From Chrysoporthe austroafricana (Eukaryota > Ascomycota > Sordariomycetes > Diaporthales > Cryphonectriaceae), in contig JYIP02000006.1 of NCBI GenBank assembly GCA_001051155.2, forward strand, positions 2,108,001 to 2,172,000: 64,000 bases of DNA. Reading direction: 5' to 3'. The position numbers and the translations under genes were made by a program. This document shows positions 47,775 through 59,001 of this stretch, piece by piece; within the stretch, counting starts at the first letter, position 1; every line of letters begins with the position of its first letter. The notes under the pieces were generated by a model that saw only the letters and a list, made by a program, of their open reading frames with translations, ran no database searches and was not told the DNA's origin.

Positions 47775-49881
47775 CTACCTCTTGCGCTTCTTGTTCTTGT
47801 CCGAGGGACCGACGGCAGCGAACATCGCTGATGTCATGGCGATGGGCGCAGGAGGGAGCAGGGCATTGCTGAGCTCTGGCAACTCATCCTTCTTGATGGG
47901 CACACCCATGTGTCGACCATAGCGACCCTTGCGGCCGTTGCCCTCGTCTTCGCTGATGCACAGCTCGGCTGGGATGCCAGCATCTCGGCATCGGCCACAT
48001 GGGCGTTGTCGGTCACAACCCTTCTTGCTCTTGCGGCATCGCTGGCAGCGCGGCTTGGTGGAGAGGTCGGGCTGATCGTCTTCAATAGGCATGGTGGTAG
48101 CGCCAGGGTTGGAGACAATAGAAGGCTTCCGGGAGGCCGGAAGAGAGGCGGGCGACATCGGTCCGTTGGGAATGCTGCTAGATTTCTTGACCTTCGCGCC
48201 TGTAGCAGTCTTGATCGACTTAGGTGCCTTGGTGGTCTTCGGCTTGATGCCGTTGGGCCGAGGCTTGGAGCCATGGGGCGCCTTCGGAGGCTTAAGCTTG
48301 GGCGCAGCCATGCTGCCGTCCGCAGGGCTATCCAAATAGCCATCGTCCTCGTCGCTTGGCTCAAAATCGGCATGGGCAGAGGTAAGGCGAACCTCCGTGG
48401 TGGGGTATATCTTCTTGCTGGCACTGGATGTGTCGAGCTTCTGCTTGCGCATGGGTGGCTTCTCGTCCGCCTCGCTCTCGCTCTCACCATCGCTAGTGGC
48501 GCCAGTGGAGGAAGCCGCATCAGCGTTGCGGCTAAAGGTATCGTCAAGTGTAGAGGCCGATGTACGACCATGGGAGATGTTGGATATGTCGCCGAGACGC
48601 ATCAGTTGCATGGCAACATCTTTATCTTCCTCCGACATACAGCTTCCCACCGTGGGATCCGGGGTTGCCAAAATGCCCATTGAAGGGTCGACGCCAGTGC
48701 CAGCGGTATAGCCCGTGGTGCCGCGAGAAGGTCGAGGAGCAGACGCGGGCGTGGGATACATACTCACGCCGTTGTAGCCAGCGCTCTGGGTCTGGGGAGA
48801 CTGTAGTACCCTCGGATTCGTGAAGGGGTTCTGGCCTGGTTGCACGAAGGGAAGGGAGGCGCGATTGTACTCCATTCGGCGAGCAGGGGAGACGGAAGGG
48901 TTGGAGATTGCAGCAGGCATTTGAGGAGGTGCGAAAAGGGGCAGCTCCTACAGATGCTGCGATTAGCGACAAAATTCTGCCCAAACTGTGGTAGTCTTGG
49001 ACCGCGAAACTCACCGAGCTCTCAAACTTGGCCCGCTTGCGACGGCCGCCTTCAACGATGTTGTCAAGGCTGATCTCAGTACTGCCAATTAGCTCCTTGG
49101 GCTTCCCGGAGGAGGAACCAGGAGCGCCGTCACCACTGCTGTAACCATTCATGCTGTCGTTCAGTGCGTCACCATTTGTCTGAGATCCGGTGCCACGGTT
49201 CTTGCTGGACCGAGGACGAGCGTTCCTGCTGCTTGTGCTTGCAGAAGCGCTACGATGGCCATTGACACTGCCAGGAGACAGGCTGCGCCGCCTGGAGGAC
49301 CGGGACCCAGGCCGGGACATGTGTGGGCCCTGCGGCTGGGAGTGATGGACAGCATATCCGTCCTGCGTGTAATAGGATTGTGCGCCCGACCCGTTTGGCA
49401 GTGAAGCCTGCGGACCGGGAGTAGGAGGACCATCCCGAACACGGACATAGACGACCGAGTTGTGGCGGAAGTTCTCGTATCGGCCGATGATGGTGTTGCC
49501 GTGCTCATCCTCAAAGCTAACGCCAGGACAGCTTGTGGGGGTAGGGTATAGACCGTAGAAGTTCTTGACGGTGGAAATGATTGACTCAGTGGTATCGTGG
49601 GGGTATATCTGAACCCTCATCGGTATCCGCGCCCGATACTGGTGAGAGTCCTCGACCAGCTCGAACTTGACGGAGCGGGGAACAGCAGGAGGTGTATATT
49701 GAGGCTGAACGAACTCCATAATGCCGGAGTCTCGTCTCAATGAGGCCAAGATATGGGCTTCGGAGGGAGTTGGGGGTGCGTGACGGTGGGTCGGGTGTGT
49801 GGTAGCGACCGAAGCGGTATGTGCTCTTGGGGAGACGTCGGAAGCGGGAGATTGTGCCGACATCAGACTCGGAGGTGTCAT
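47775..49881 (-). CDS. Transcription regulator with C-terminal Zn2Cys6 cluster
   Basis: Two exons, 49881..49015 and 48947..47775, with a 67-base intron encode 679 residues. The N-terminal region (about 70-155) looks folded and conserved: SVKFELVEDSHQYRARIPMR, TVKNFYGLYP, then GRYENFRHNSVVYVRVRD. The middle is Ser/Pro-rich with basic patches (GGRRKRAKFESS). Near the C-terminus is a binuclear zinc cluster, CQRCRKSKKGC then CGRCRDAG and a last Cys, with spacing 2-6-5-2-9. A basic tail (KNKKRKR) ends the protein. Most fungal zinc-cluster factors carry this domain at the N-terminus, so the order is reversed here. I do not recognise a named member. The ATG at 49881 is the first after an in-frame stop near 49971. 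Confidence 0.9.
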
Positions 49882-50355
49882 TCCTGGCGAAATGACTGAC
49901 CGACGAGAATGATGACTCCAGAGGCAACAAATATGCCTCTGTCCCCAACCTCTGCTGTCTCTGGGTCTTTAGATGTCTTCTGTGTATGTGTAGATGGAAT
50001 GGGGCGGTGCGTGCCCCTGGTCTCGTAACAGGTCGTGGGCGGTCAATCTGCGACTGTCGGCATTCGCGGAGGCAAGGTCGAAGAATGAGAGGGAGTGGGA
50101 AACGAAGATGGCTATATCTGGAAGAGAAGAGGGTCGTTAGCTCGACTGATCCGACAGGTGAGCAGATCGTGGTGATCGTGAAGCGAAAGGCCTGTAGAGG
50201 GTTTCGACAGCACACAGGAGGTGTGACGATTGGATCCGTGGGAGAGGAACTCGACCAAGCTGGAAGAACGGGTCTAGGACGAGGGAGGGAAGAAAAGAAA
50301 GCAACTTCGGTCGGAATTCTCGATCGCATGCTTCGAGTGAACAAGCCCAACTTAC

Positions 50356-50442
50356 CAGGAGGGGAGATGATGGTTGTTGTTGGGCTTCGAAAAGCCTTGA
50401 AACTCGGGAGTGATCTCTCATTCACATCCAGGGCGACGGCAC
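50356..50442 (-). other. Probable noncoding leader exon of the zinc-cluster regulator
   Basis: On the minus strand a CCAG|GTAAGC donor (exon end 50562) is followed by a TCGCAG acceptor (exon start 50442). That exon ends in a CTG|GTAAGT donor at 50356. Good acceptors lie further on (exon starts 50191 or 50117, the latter with a pyrimidine tract). This indicates a leader of about 0.7 kb with two introns. The exon carries an ATG directly followed by TGA (50427-50422) and another upstream ATG at 50421. Confidence 0.45.
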
Positions 50443-51440
50443 CTGCGACGACAGACCATGGGGGTCAGACGCGGGAGCATGGTAGAGGGGGGTGGAATGG
50501 ACAAGTAGGCAGAGGTCGAGAACCGTTCCAATAGGTGCGGCGTGGGCTGGAAATGGCTTACCTGGTGATTTTGGCGTCGTTTGATGGTTGAGGGTGAACA
50601 GTCCGGAGGTGCTGAGTGGAAAGAGGAGAAGTTCGAGCAAGACTGGATCGGATGGATTTGTCTCGACGTCCCCAAACTCAATAGGCGAATAGCGCAGGAG
50701 CCCGCCTGCGCCTGTGCCCGCTGCGGCCCACCCTGACGCCCACGACCACGCCAGACACCTCATACACTTCAGCATACAGGTCACTGGTATCCGTAACCTG
50801 CCAAAACACACAGATATGAGGACAGAATTTCGTTTTCACCTGCGCAGTCTATAGGGTCCAAATTCGCCTCCTCTGGCTGCCCCTCCTGCTGCTGCTCCCA
50901 GCTGGAAAAGGGGGCATGGGCACCTGACAGGGCCGTCTTCTACTCCACCGCCCGGGCTTCGATCTGGATGCGCAAAACGGTCTCGTCCAGAGGAGCACGC
51001 TTGACTTCTTGCCTCTGGTTCGTCTGTGCATCCTGACTTACTTGCACTGTTCTATTTGTGACCTCGCGACGTAGATACTCATGCGCACTCCACCGCACCT
51101 GGAGTCGCCGAGGTCTACGCTGTCGCATCCGTCCAGGGCAGATAGACAGGCGCCCCCAGAAAAGACGGATAGAACACAGCCCGAGTCTGAATTGGCTTTC
51201 CAATGTCCAGCACCGCCGGCGCCCATGGGCCATCGGTCAGTCACTTGACTGATATGAAGTGTGGAGTTGTGGCAAGGACCAAGGCACTTTCAAGGGTAGC
51301 GCAGATTGAGGCCCTGTTTCGCTCGATCCGGGACAACACCAGAAGAAAGGGCCGCATTCTGGACATGTAACAGCAGATCTGCCATAGAACCAGTGCAGTG
51401 AGAGACCTATTGCCTTCTTTGCGCTGGAGAGAAACAAGCC

Positions 51441-51483
51441 CGTGAACTCTGCTATCGACAGAGTTCACGGCCAGAGTTCACGG
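51441..51483. repeat. Inverted repeat with an extra direct copy
   Basis: Perfect 11-base arms (CGTGAACTCTG, 51441-51451, and its complement, 51459-51469) enclose a 7-base loop. The right arm is followed by another copy of AGAGTTCACGGCC. Confidence 0.75.
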
Positions 51484-54333
51484 CCGAACCCAAACTTGCG
51501 ACTCAAACACACCGGGCTTGGAGATTTCGTATCTCCAGACCCCCCCCCCCAACCACTACGGCTGGGGCGCCGCGAGTGCTGCGAGGGCGTCGTTGAACAT
51601 GCGATCTCATCTCCCGCAAGTTGCAACTCGACGGTCTGCCTGTTCGCCACGCTTGCCCTGCGAGGATGGCATCGAGATTTCATTCTTGAGGGTGAGGTTA
51701 TACGAATGGTAATTTCCTCGAGCCGCCGCCACCATCACTGACTGGAATGGTGCTGCGGTCATCGTTCCCCGACCCACGCTTGGCCGAGCTTCCGGCCGCT
51801 GCCTTTGTCAGTACACCCCCCCCCCAGACACGCCCACGCCAGCTTTCCCGCCCGGTCCAGACCTATCTTGGAACGGAGGAACTCTAATTCATCGAGCTGA
51901 CGGCTGGAAGGATTGAGGGAGCGGCAGTGGCTGGCGGCAGCGACGCAGAATATCGCACAGTAGTCTGTACCTCTCCACGCCTGCTCGAGCAGAGCTGTCG
52001 CATGGATGTATCCTAGATTGCCTGCGCTATACCTGCGACGATCGGCTCGCAAGGCCAAACACCATCTATCTTCCTGGTCGCCCCGCGGACGCCTATGCCT
52101 TTAGAATGGGCATAATATATACCGAGACGACAGTTCGGACATGACGTTTGTTTCGGAGCGCACCTAGCTAAGTGGCAACCACTGCCGGAGGGTCTCCCCC
52201 AGGGAGCGCCACGCCATCATCCCCGCCGTTGCGACGTGCACAGGCCCAGCTTGCCAAATCTCGCGGGTGCCCCTCTGGAATAGAGGTTACGGAGTACTGG
52301 ACCACGCATCTGAACCGGTTCGCGCTCTACTTTCATCGCATCGCACGGTCCCATCTCCCTGTCAGATATGTTGTATGCGCAGGGCTGGCTGTTCAATATC
52401 GCACAAAGTTCAATCCGCAGCCCTATCGGGGTGACTCTCCGCGCCCCTCCCCCCTCATCCGTTGAAGGGGAGAGGGAAAATCGCAATGCGACAAAGCGAG
52501 ACAGGGACAGACGTGGACGTCCCTCGCGCCGTTGAGAACCCTGGTGGATCACCAAGGTTCTCAGCTAGCCCCATCCAATGGCGCTTGCAGGCGGGCACCG
52601 GCTCGCCAATTGCGGGACAGGGATATTGTTGTCGTTGCGACGAAGCGGTTCCGTACGGTCTTAACGAGAGGAGGCCCAAGGGACGGCGGCTGTGGTAGCG
52701 CATGCGAATTCAGCTGGCGAGAGGCCAGCCGGAAGGCAGGCAGGCAATCAGGCAGAGCAGGCGCCTCTGCTGCTCGAGACATAGCGATGCGCCGGAACAT
52801 TGAGAGATGCGAGAGGATCTACAGTCCAGGCTCGAAGCCTGGCAGGGCCAGCGCAGCGCATTCGCAAACTGGCGTAATCTTGTCGCGCGGCCCACCATTC
52901 TGTCATCGGCGGCGGATCGAAACTTGTCAGGGGTCCCGTCCCTCTCTGGCTGTCGGCCGTCATCGACTTCTTGACGGATCGTTACAGCCACAGTCTTTGT
53001 ACCATAGGAGGGAGCCGAGAGGGCGGCAGCAGGGCCCGCGATCTAGGACGCTGGGGGCGCAGAAGCCCCAGCCGCGGTACGTACTGGACCAACGGTGGAC
53101 TCTTGCGCAGACCGGACTCGCATCGGTCTGCACTGCCAATGCATGGCTCCAGATGTCTAGTCAGGTGCTACAGTGTGTAGCGCAACAACGTAACCACCTG
53201 CAGGTGAGCTTCCCCTAAACAGATGAATCTAAAAGGCGGTTCTTGTGTTGGGATGATGGTCTGGCAGTGTGGCTCCCGCCATTCGACCCCTCAGGCCTGT
53301 CTCATGCGAGGGGGTGGTCTGTATGAATCATGAATGCGCTAGGGTTTCGAGTCCCCCAGAAGTCCTAGGTTAGGTATCCGATACAGTGTCGCATAACCTC
53401 TGAGGCCATGGAATAGCAAAGCAATGAGCAAGGCGACACGATCCAATGCCAGGCCGACTAAACTTGTGTGTTTCGACTCCGGCCTCTGTGTAGTGATATG
53501 CGAGGTGCTGCTAGCCAGCAACAACAAGCTTCCGAGCGGTCGCGCATGCACCGCCTCTTGATTCGCCAGCTCAGGATTCGTCGATTCATGTTCCTCGCGA
53601 TGGTGGACCTGGCCAGAATTCTCGGTGTGAGATGTTCAACCTAGACCGAGCGACTTGTTGTCGCTCGAACTCTGCTGTGTTCGCGCGCATAAAATGGAAG
53701 GAGATTCGAAGGTTGAGGCAGGTGGAGGACGCTACCTATTGCTAAGCTGCTCGAAAATTGACCGCTTCAGGAGGCGGGCCCCCAGAGCGCACGCATTGCA
53801 CCTTGATGGCGCAACCCCGTCGCTGAGCGAACCAGCTTCCCGATACGAGGGTCCGGTCTGGCCTGGGGTCGTCTCGATTACGGGCTCGAGTTGCGCCTGC
53901 TCGGTAGTGGGGTGACAGAGATGGGTGTCTGGTCATGGCGCCGCGATGCGATGCTATGCGAAGTCTACTCATCCGCGCACATGTAAGCTCTACGCTGCGT
54001 CGTGCTGCCCTCGATCTTGATACAGGATACCCCTCTCCTGCAACGCTACTGCGTAGCCGGCGTCCCACCGATGAGCGATATTCCAGACCACCTCCCTCAT
54101 TCGCTGCTCATAGTTGCAAGTCCAGAGCGGTATGTATAGTTGTCCAACATATACCACAGTAGTAATGATCGGAGACTGTCGTTCCTACTAACGAGGGGGG
54201 GACAGCTGGGATCAGGGACCTGGCCTGCTACGGTACGCGACCAGGCGCAGATGCGCCAAACAGGAAGTGACATGATCGCCGTTCCGTCGCCTTGCAATCT
54301 TGCAGCTCAACATAGGCTCTTCTGCACGCACTC

Positions 54334-54360
54334 TGTTGCTGTTGCTGCTGCTGCTACTAC
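54334..54360. repeat. CTG/CTA trinucleotide run
   Basis: An imperfect GTTGCTGCTGCTGCTACTACT repeat in noncoding DNA. Confidence 0.7.
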
Positions 54361-56787
54361 TGGTCTTCGCGACTGGTGTGGATCCCATGCAATGCAGGAC
54401 AAGTGCCGTGAGCTGCTGAAGTGGCAGCAGGAGCCCGCTGGTCCCCTCGAGCCCGAGGGCGAATTGATTTGATTGCGCGACGCATCATCAGACAATCGTC
54501 CATCCATCAGTTCGCTATGGAGCCACGGGTCTCGCGGATGTTGGGGAGCAGGGACCCGCCTGTCTGGCGAGTGTCGCGGCCGCTCTGGCTGGGGGCTGGG
54601 AAGGCTAGACGAAGCCCCCCGCGCTCCTCTCTGCGACAGCACAGGACAGTCCGGTCGCATCCAGCGCTTCGTGGCTCGTGCTGTCACCGGCGCGCCCGCC
54701 GGGGTGTGCACCCATCCGAGGGGCGATGGCATCTCAGAGCATGAGCATGAGATCCGACGCGGGATGAGGATCACACACCAACTCTAGTCGACGCTCCCGA
54801 TTGCTAGGCTGCGATCTTGGTCGGCACCGGTCGGGCGAGAGGGCGGCACGCCGCATGGTCGACACGAATCCCGTCCTGGCCCTGAGACCTTGGGAGGGGC
54901 AAGATGCAGCAGTGGGGTTCAAGCTGTGATTGCGCCCACTTTTCCTTGATTGCATGCATCGCACCCGGCAAGCGTTCGCCAACTCAATCTGAAAAAAAAA
55001 TTGAGATGCAGCACTGCGTTGTTCGCAGATGGGTTGCGCGCCGAGGGGGGCAAAAAAACAAGGTGCTTCAGGATGGGAATGCGACGGCAATCCTACTGGC
55101 CAGGACAGGTGCTGGCACCCCAGAACCGGGCCTGGCGGCCCACTACGGCCGGGTGCTGCGCCAGGGCCCTCTGAAGCACTGTACTTTACCGGACCAAAAC
55201 CCCCTTTTCTGCGGCGCCTTAGCGATGCGCGAGTCCATTCCAATGACGACTTTGCCGTAGAAATGACAGCAGCGTATGCAGGAAACAGTCTGATGTGAGT
55301 GCGACGCGAGATGCCGAAGACTGCGAGTTTGCGACAACAAAATGGTCCATCTCGCAGGCTGGCCAAGTGAAGGTCATGTGACCACGGGTAGTCCTCGCGG
55401 TGAGTGCTTTGGTCCGTCGCGTCGGTCGATGGCATCAGTCTAACGGCCACACCTCACCCAGATAGACTTTTTTTTGTCTGCAAAAGACATTATTCATGGT
55501 ACCACAGGTATGCGCCCCGGCTGCAGCATTTTTTTAACCTGCTGGATGCCGTCTTGTGTCCTCCGTCCGGGCGTCGTCGAGGGCAGCGTCGACCTGGGTG
55601 ACGCGCCGGCCTGCACGTCATCAGGCTGAGGATGGGGCAACAGCTCGGCCCGCGACAGGGAACATGGAGCGGCCGGTCGCCGACGCAACCGACGTGGTCT
55701 GTGCTCCTGCCCACTAGCGCGTTCTGGCGGGCGCCCAATCCGGACCCCTGCACAAGTAAACAAATCCAGCTGGCTTTGGGGCATTTCTGCGTGCCCCTCA
55801 AGAAAAACACATGCGTTTGGGTCCTCATCCGCCCCACGCACGCCCCAGCCCAGCTCACCTGGATCGAGTTTCGAGATCCATATTTCGACAGATCGACCCC
55901 CGCCAGGCTTCAGGGACGACCCTCACGAGTATCCATCCTCGAGGGGTCCAGGTCTGGTCAGGCACGAAGCCTTCTCGATTCCGCGTTGCTCACTCTCCTT
56001 CCCCCGTTCCATCCAGTCTTACGCTCCTTACAACGCGGTCTGGTATTTACAAGGTACGCCGCTTTGTTATTAGAGGTTGATGCTCCCACATGCCAAACCA
56101 GGCCAAGTCCGGCCGGGCCATCACCAGCAGGTACCTGCGCGTCCCTGCAAGAGTGCACACCACCTTGCCTGCACTGGATGCACCCTTCCCAGAATTTAAT
56201 CTGCCGCGCCAAACCTCGCAGCCCACCCATCTCTTCCCTCCCACCGCCCAGAACTCACAGTACCTCGTATCTCCATCACACACACGCGGCGCGCGCACTC
56301 AACACTGAACCCATAAGCGGAGGGATAGTTCTGTTTACTGCGCAACAAGTTTCCCGTCTCGTTTGACGGTCTCCCCAGTCTTACCTCTCTTCCCACTCCA
56401 CAGGCTCTGACATCGACCCCTCCGGCCTCCAGGGTCACCAGCTTCACGGCTCGGGTCTTAGACTTGATCATCGCCCAGACAACCAACCATTCCTCGACCC
56501 TCCACGACACATCCGGCCACAGCCCTTGTTTTCTATCTACTACTACTTTCTACTGCTTCAAACGCCCCGTTCCCCCACACCAGCATCGTCTGCCACCGCG
56601 ACCTTCAGCCAACCGAGGACGACGGCCCCATCCATCACGCCACGGCCTTTGCCACGTCTCTTGATGATTGTATCAAGCCTCTCTTGTCCTGCGTCAACAT
56701 TACCATCTCGTAGTACCTATTGCGCTACAGCAGCAACATTCAACATCTCCTACAGCTGGACGCCTCCCTCCCTCCCGAGAAGCCACC

Positions 56788-59001
56788 ATGGATGCCAAAG
56801 TGAGTCAGGTTTAAGTTCTCGCCTCTGCTGCTGATTCCTTCAGCCTTCCGTTTGCCTTACATCTCCTAAAGCGTTTCCTCCCCCGTTCTTTCCAGTTTTC
56901 TCGCCGAAGCCGAGCTCTGTGTGCACCTCATACAAGAGTACAAGAGAAGCTAACTTGCCCGCCTCGTCTGACAGCCCCATCGACCGCTGCGGTCCTTTGC
57001 AGCGCAACCTCTCCGCAATGAGAACATGCCCATGAACTCGACCGTGCCCAAGGCCAAGAATTTCGACCCTCAGCTTGCGCTGCCTCTGAGCACGATCGCC
57101 GGTGGCCCTAAGGGCGCCGCCAGGCGCACTGCCTTTGGAGACCTGAGCAACACCACAGGCGCCACCACTCATCACGCCATCACCGTTAGCGGCCCCGGCA
57201 AACACGCCCTTCCCGTGGCCACGACGTCGACCAAGATGGCTCCTTACAAGGATGACAACAAAGAGAACGCCGTTAAGAACGCCAAGATCAAGGACACCTT
57301 CCTCCGTCCGGCTCAACGCCCTTCCAATAATTCGAAACCCTCGACGGCTACCCACGGCTTTGCCGTGAAGGTCGACACTCGGGCCCAGCCCGTGGTCAAG
57401 CAGACTGGGGCCAGGAAGACGACCATGGTCTACCACGACGAGCACCAGCAAAAGCCCCAGAGCCTCAGCCGCCACTACCGAAGCCAACCCCAGCTGAAGT
57501 CGACAGAGGCTCCTGTCCTACGCCGATCAGCGAGCAAGCACGTCGTCCAGGAGATCGATCACAACGTTGCCGGCGATGACATCGACGAGACGCCCTACGA
57601 AGACGCTATGGAGGAGCTGCCCCGCGAGGAGCAGGCGTTTCACGCCTCGTGGATGCCCGCGCCAGGCCCGTCCAGACCACGTATCACTGCTGAGATGGAG
57701 CCTCTCCAGCCTGCACCCGCCGCAACTTCTATGCAGTCGCTGCCGTCTGGCCCGGCTATACCGGAGCCAGAGGAGTACTGGGACGAGGAAGATGACGAGG
57801 ACCTATACGACGAACAAGGATATACGACCGCCCACTCCTACAGATCGTACGGCGACAACACCACATCTGCGACCAGTCTCGTTGTTCCAAAGAAGACAGC
57901 CAAGGTCCAGAGAGAGCTGGAGGCAGCTGGACTGTTCGTGGAGTCCAATAGGCCGCAGGAAGACATTGATGAGGAGGAATGGGATGTGAGTATGGTTGCT
58001 GAGTACGGTGAGGAGATCTTCGAGTACATGCGAGAGCTGGAGGTGAGTGATCTACAAGTATCGATTCCTACTACAGAGCTAACCTCTAAATCTAGGAGCG
58101 AATGCGCCCAAACCCCCACTACATGGAGCAGGTCCAAATCGAGATTCAGTGGTCCATGCGGTCCATCCTGATGGACTGGCTTGTCCAGGTCCACAACCGA
58201 TTCGCCCTCCTCCCCGAAACTCTCTTCCTGACTGTGAACTACATTGATCGTTTCCTCTCGAGCAAGATGGTTTCTCTCGGTAAGCTCCAGCTCGTCGGCG
58301 CCACTGCCATCTTTGTTGCTGCCAAGTACGAGGAGATCAACTGCCCCTCCGTACAGGAGATCGTCTTCATGGTCGACGGCGGTTACACCGTGGACGAAAT
58401 TCTTAAGGCAGAGCGCTTCATGTTGAGCATGCTCCAATTTGAGCTGGGCTGGCCAGGCCCAATGAGCTTCCTACGCCGCATCAGCAAGGCTGATGATTAC
58501 GACCTGGAGACTCGAACGCTGGCCAAATACTTCCTGGAGGTGACAATCATGGACGAGCGATTCGTGGGCTGCACGCCCAGCTACCTAGCAGCCGGTGCTC
58601 ACTGCCTGGCGCGGCTGATACTGAAGAAGGGAGATTGGGTGAGTTTTGATACTCTCTTCGGTCCACATGTCGACAACCTGAAGCTAAAGTCCCTCTGGTC
58701 GCTCGCGCACATCCACTACTCGGGCTTCACTTGGGCTCAAATTAAGCCCTTGGTTGCCATGATCTTGGAGTGTTGTCGGTCGCCACAGAAGCACCACTTC
58801 GCCGTGTACGAGAAGTACTGCGACCGTCGGTTCAAGAAGTCCGCCATCTTCGTCCAGGATGAGCTCGCTAAGGGTTTCAGCCTCCCCTTCTACAATTCCA
58901 TTCCCCGGCTCTCCTTGTGCAGTGCCATTGATGAGCATTCCGCTCCGATTCGATTCCCTCCACCCGAGAGCAGCGGCGTGCTCATTCCCACCGAGGGCTG
59001 A
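56788..59001 (+). CDS. G2/mitotic-specific cyclin B
   Basis: Three exons, 56788..56799, 56975..58042 and 58096..59001, encode 661 residues. The first exon is only 12 bases (MDAK). A destruction box RTAFGDLSN (about 55-63) directs degradation by the anaphase-promoting complex. A long disordered region and an acidic stretch (EEYWDEEDDEDLYDEQG) follow. The cyclin hallmark EYMRELE...MRSILMDWLVQVH is at about 353-392, in a cyclin box with YIDRFLS and LQLVGATAIFVAAKYEE. A C-terminal cyclin fold with FVGCTPSYLAAGAHCLAR completes it. It partners Cdk1 to drive mitosis; the Aspergillus equivalent is NimE. The N-terminal region before the box is longer than I expect for NimE. The second intron (58043..58095, 53 bases) lies inside the cyclin-box hallmark. 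Confidence 0.96.

Larger units (their letters stand above)
49882..56787. other. 6.9 kb without a recognised protein gene
   Basis: The left 0.7 kb is the regulator's leader (see the separate entry). The right end, from about 56300, is a CT-rich leader of cyclin B. Between them are C-runs (51540, 51817), a hairpin at 51441-51469 and a CTG run at about 54334. Open frames of up to about 240 codons exist but are rich in Arg, Ser, Pro and Cys and look like chance. No tRNA was found. Confidence 0.45.

Noticed and set aside
49586..50425. Long minus-strand open frame (279 codons) across the regulator leader
   Set aside because: It starts at GTG, overlaps the regulator N-terminus in another frame, is interrupted by good splice sites, and is Ser/Pro/Arg-rich as expected of a CT-rich leader.
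52532..53218. 228-codon plus-strand frame in the gene desert
   Set aside because: Arg-rich random-looking composition, no domain, and equally long frames overlap it on the other strand.
54734..56366. Frames of about 240 codons on each strand (54734-55450 minus, 55632-56366 plus)
   Set aside because: Cys/Ser/Pro/Arg-rich composition and no recognisable motif; consistent with chance in GC-rich DNA.
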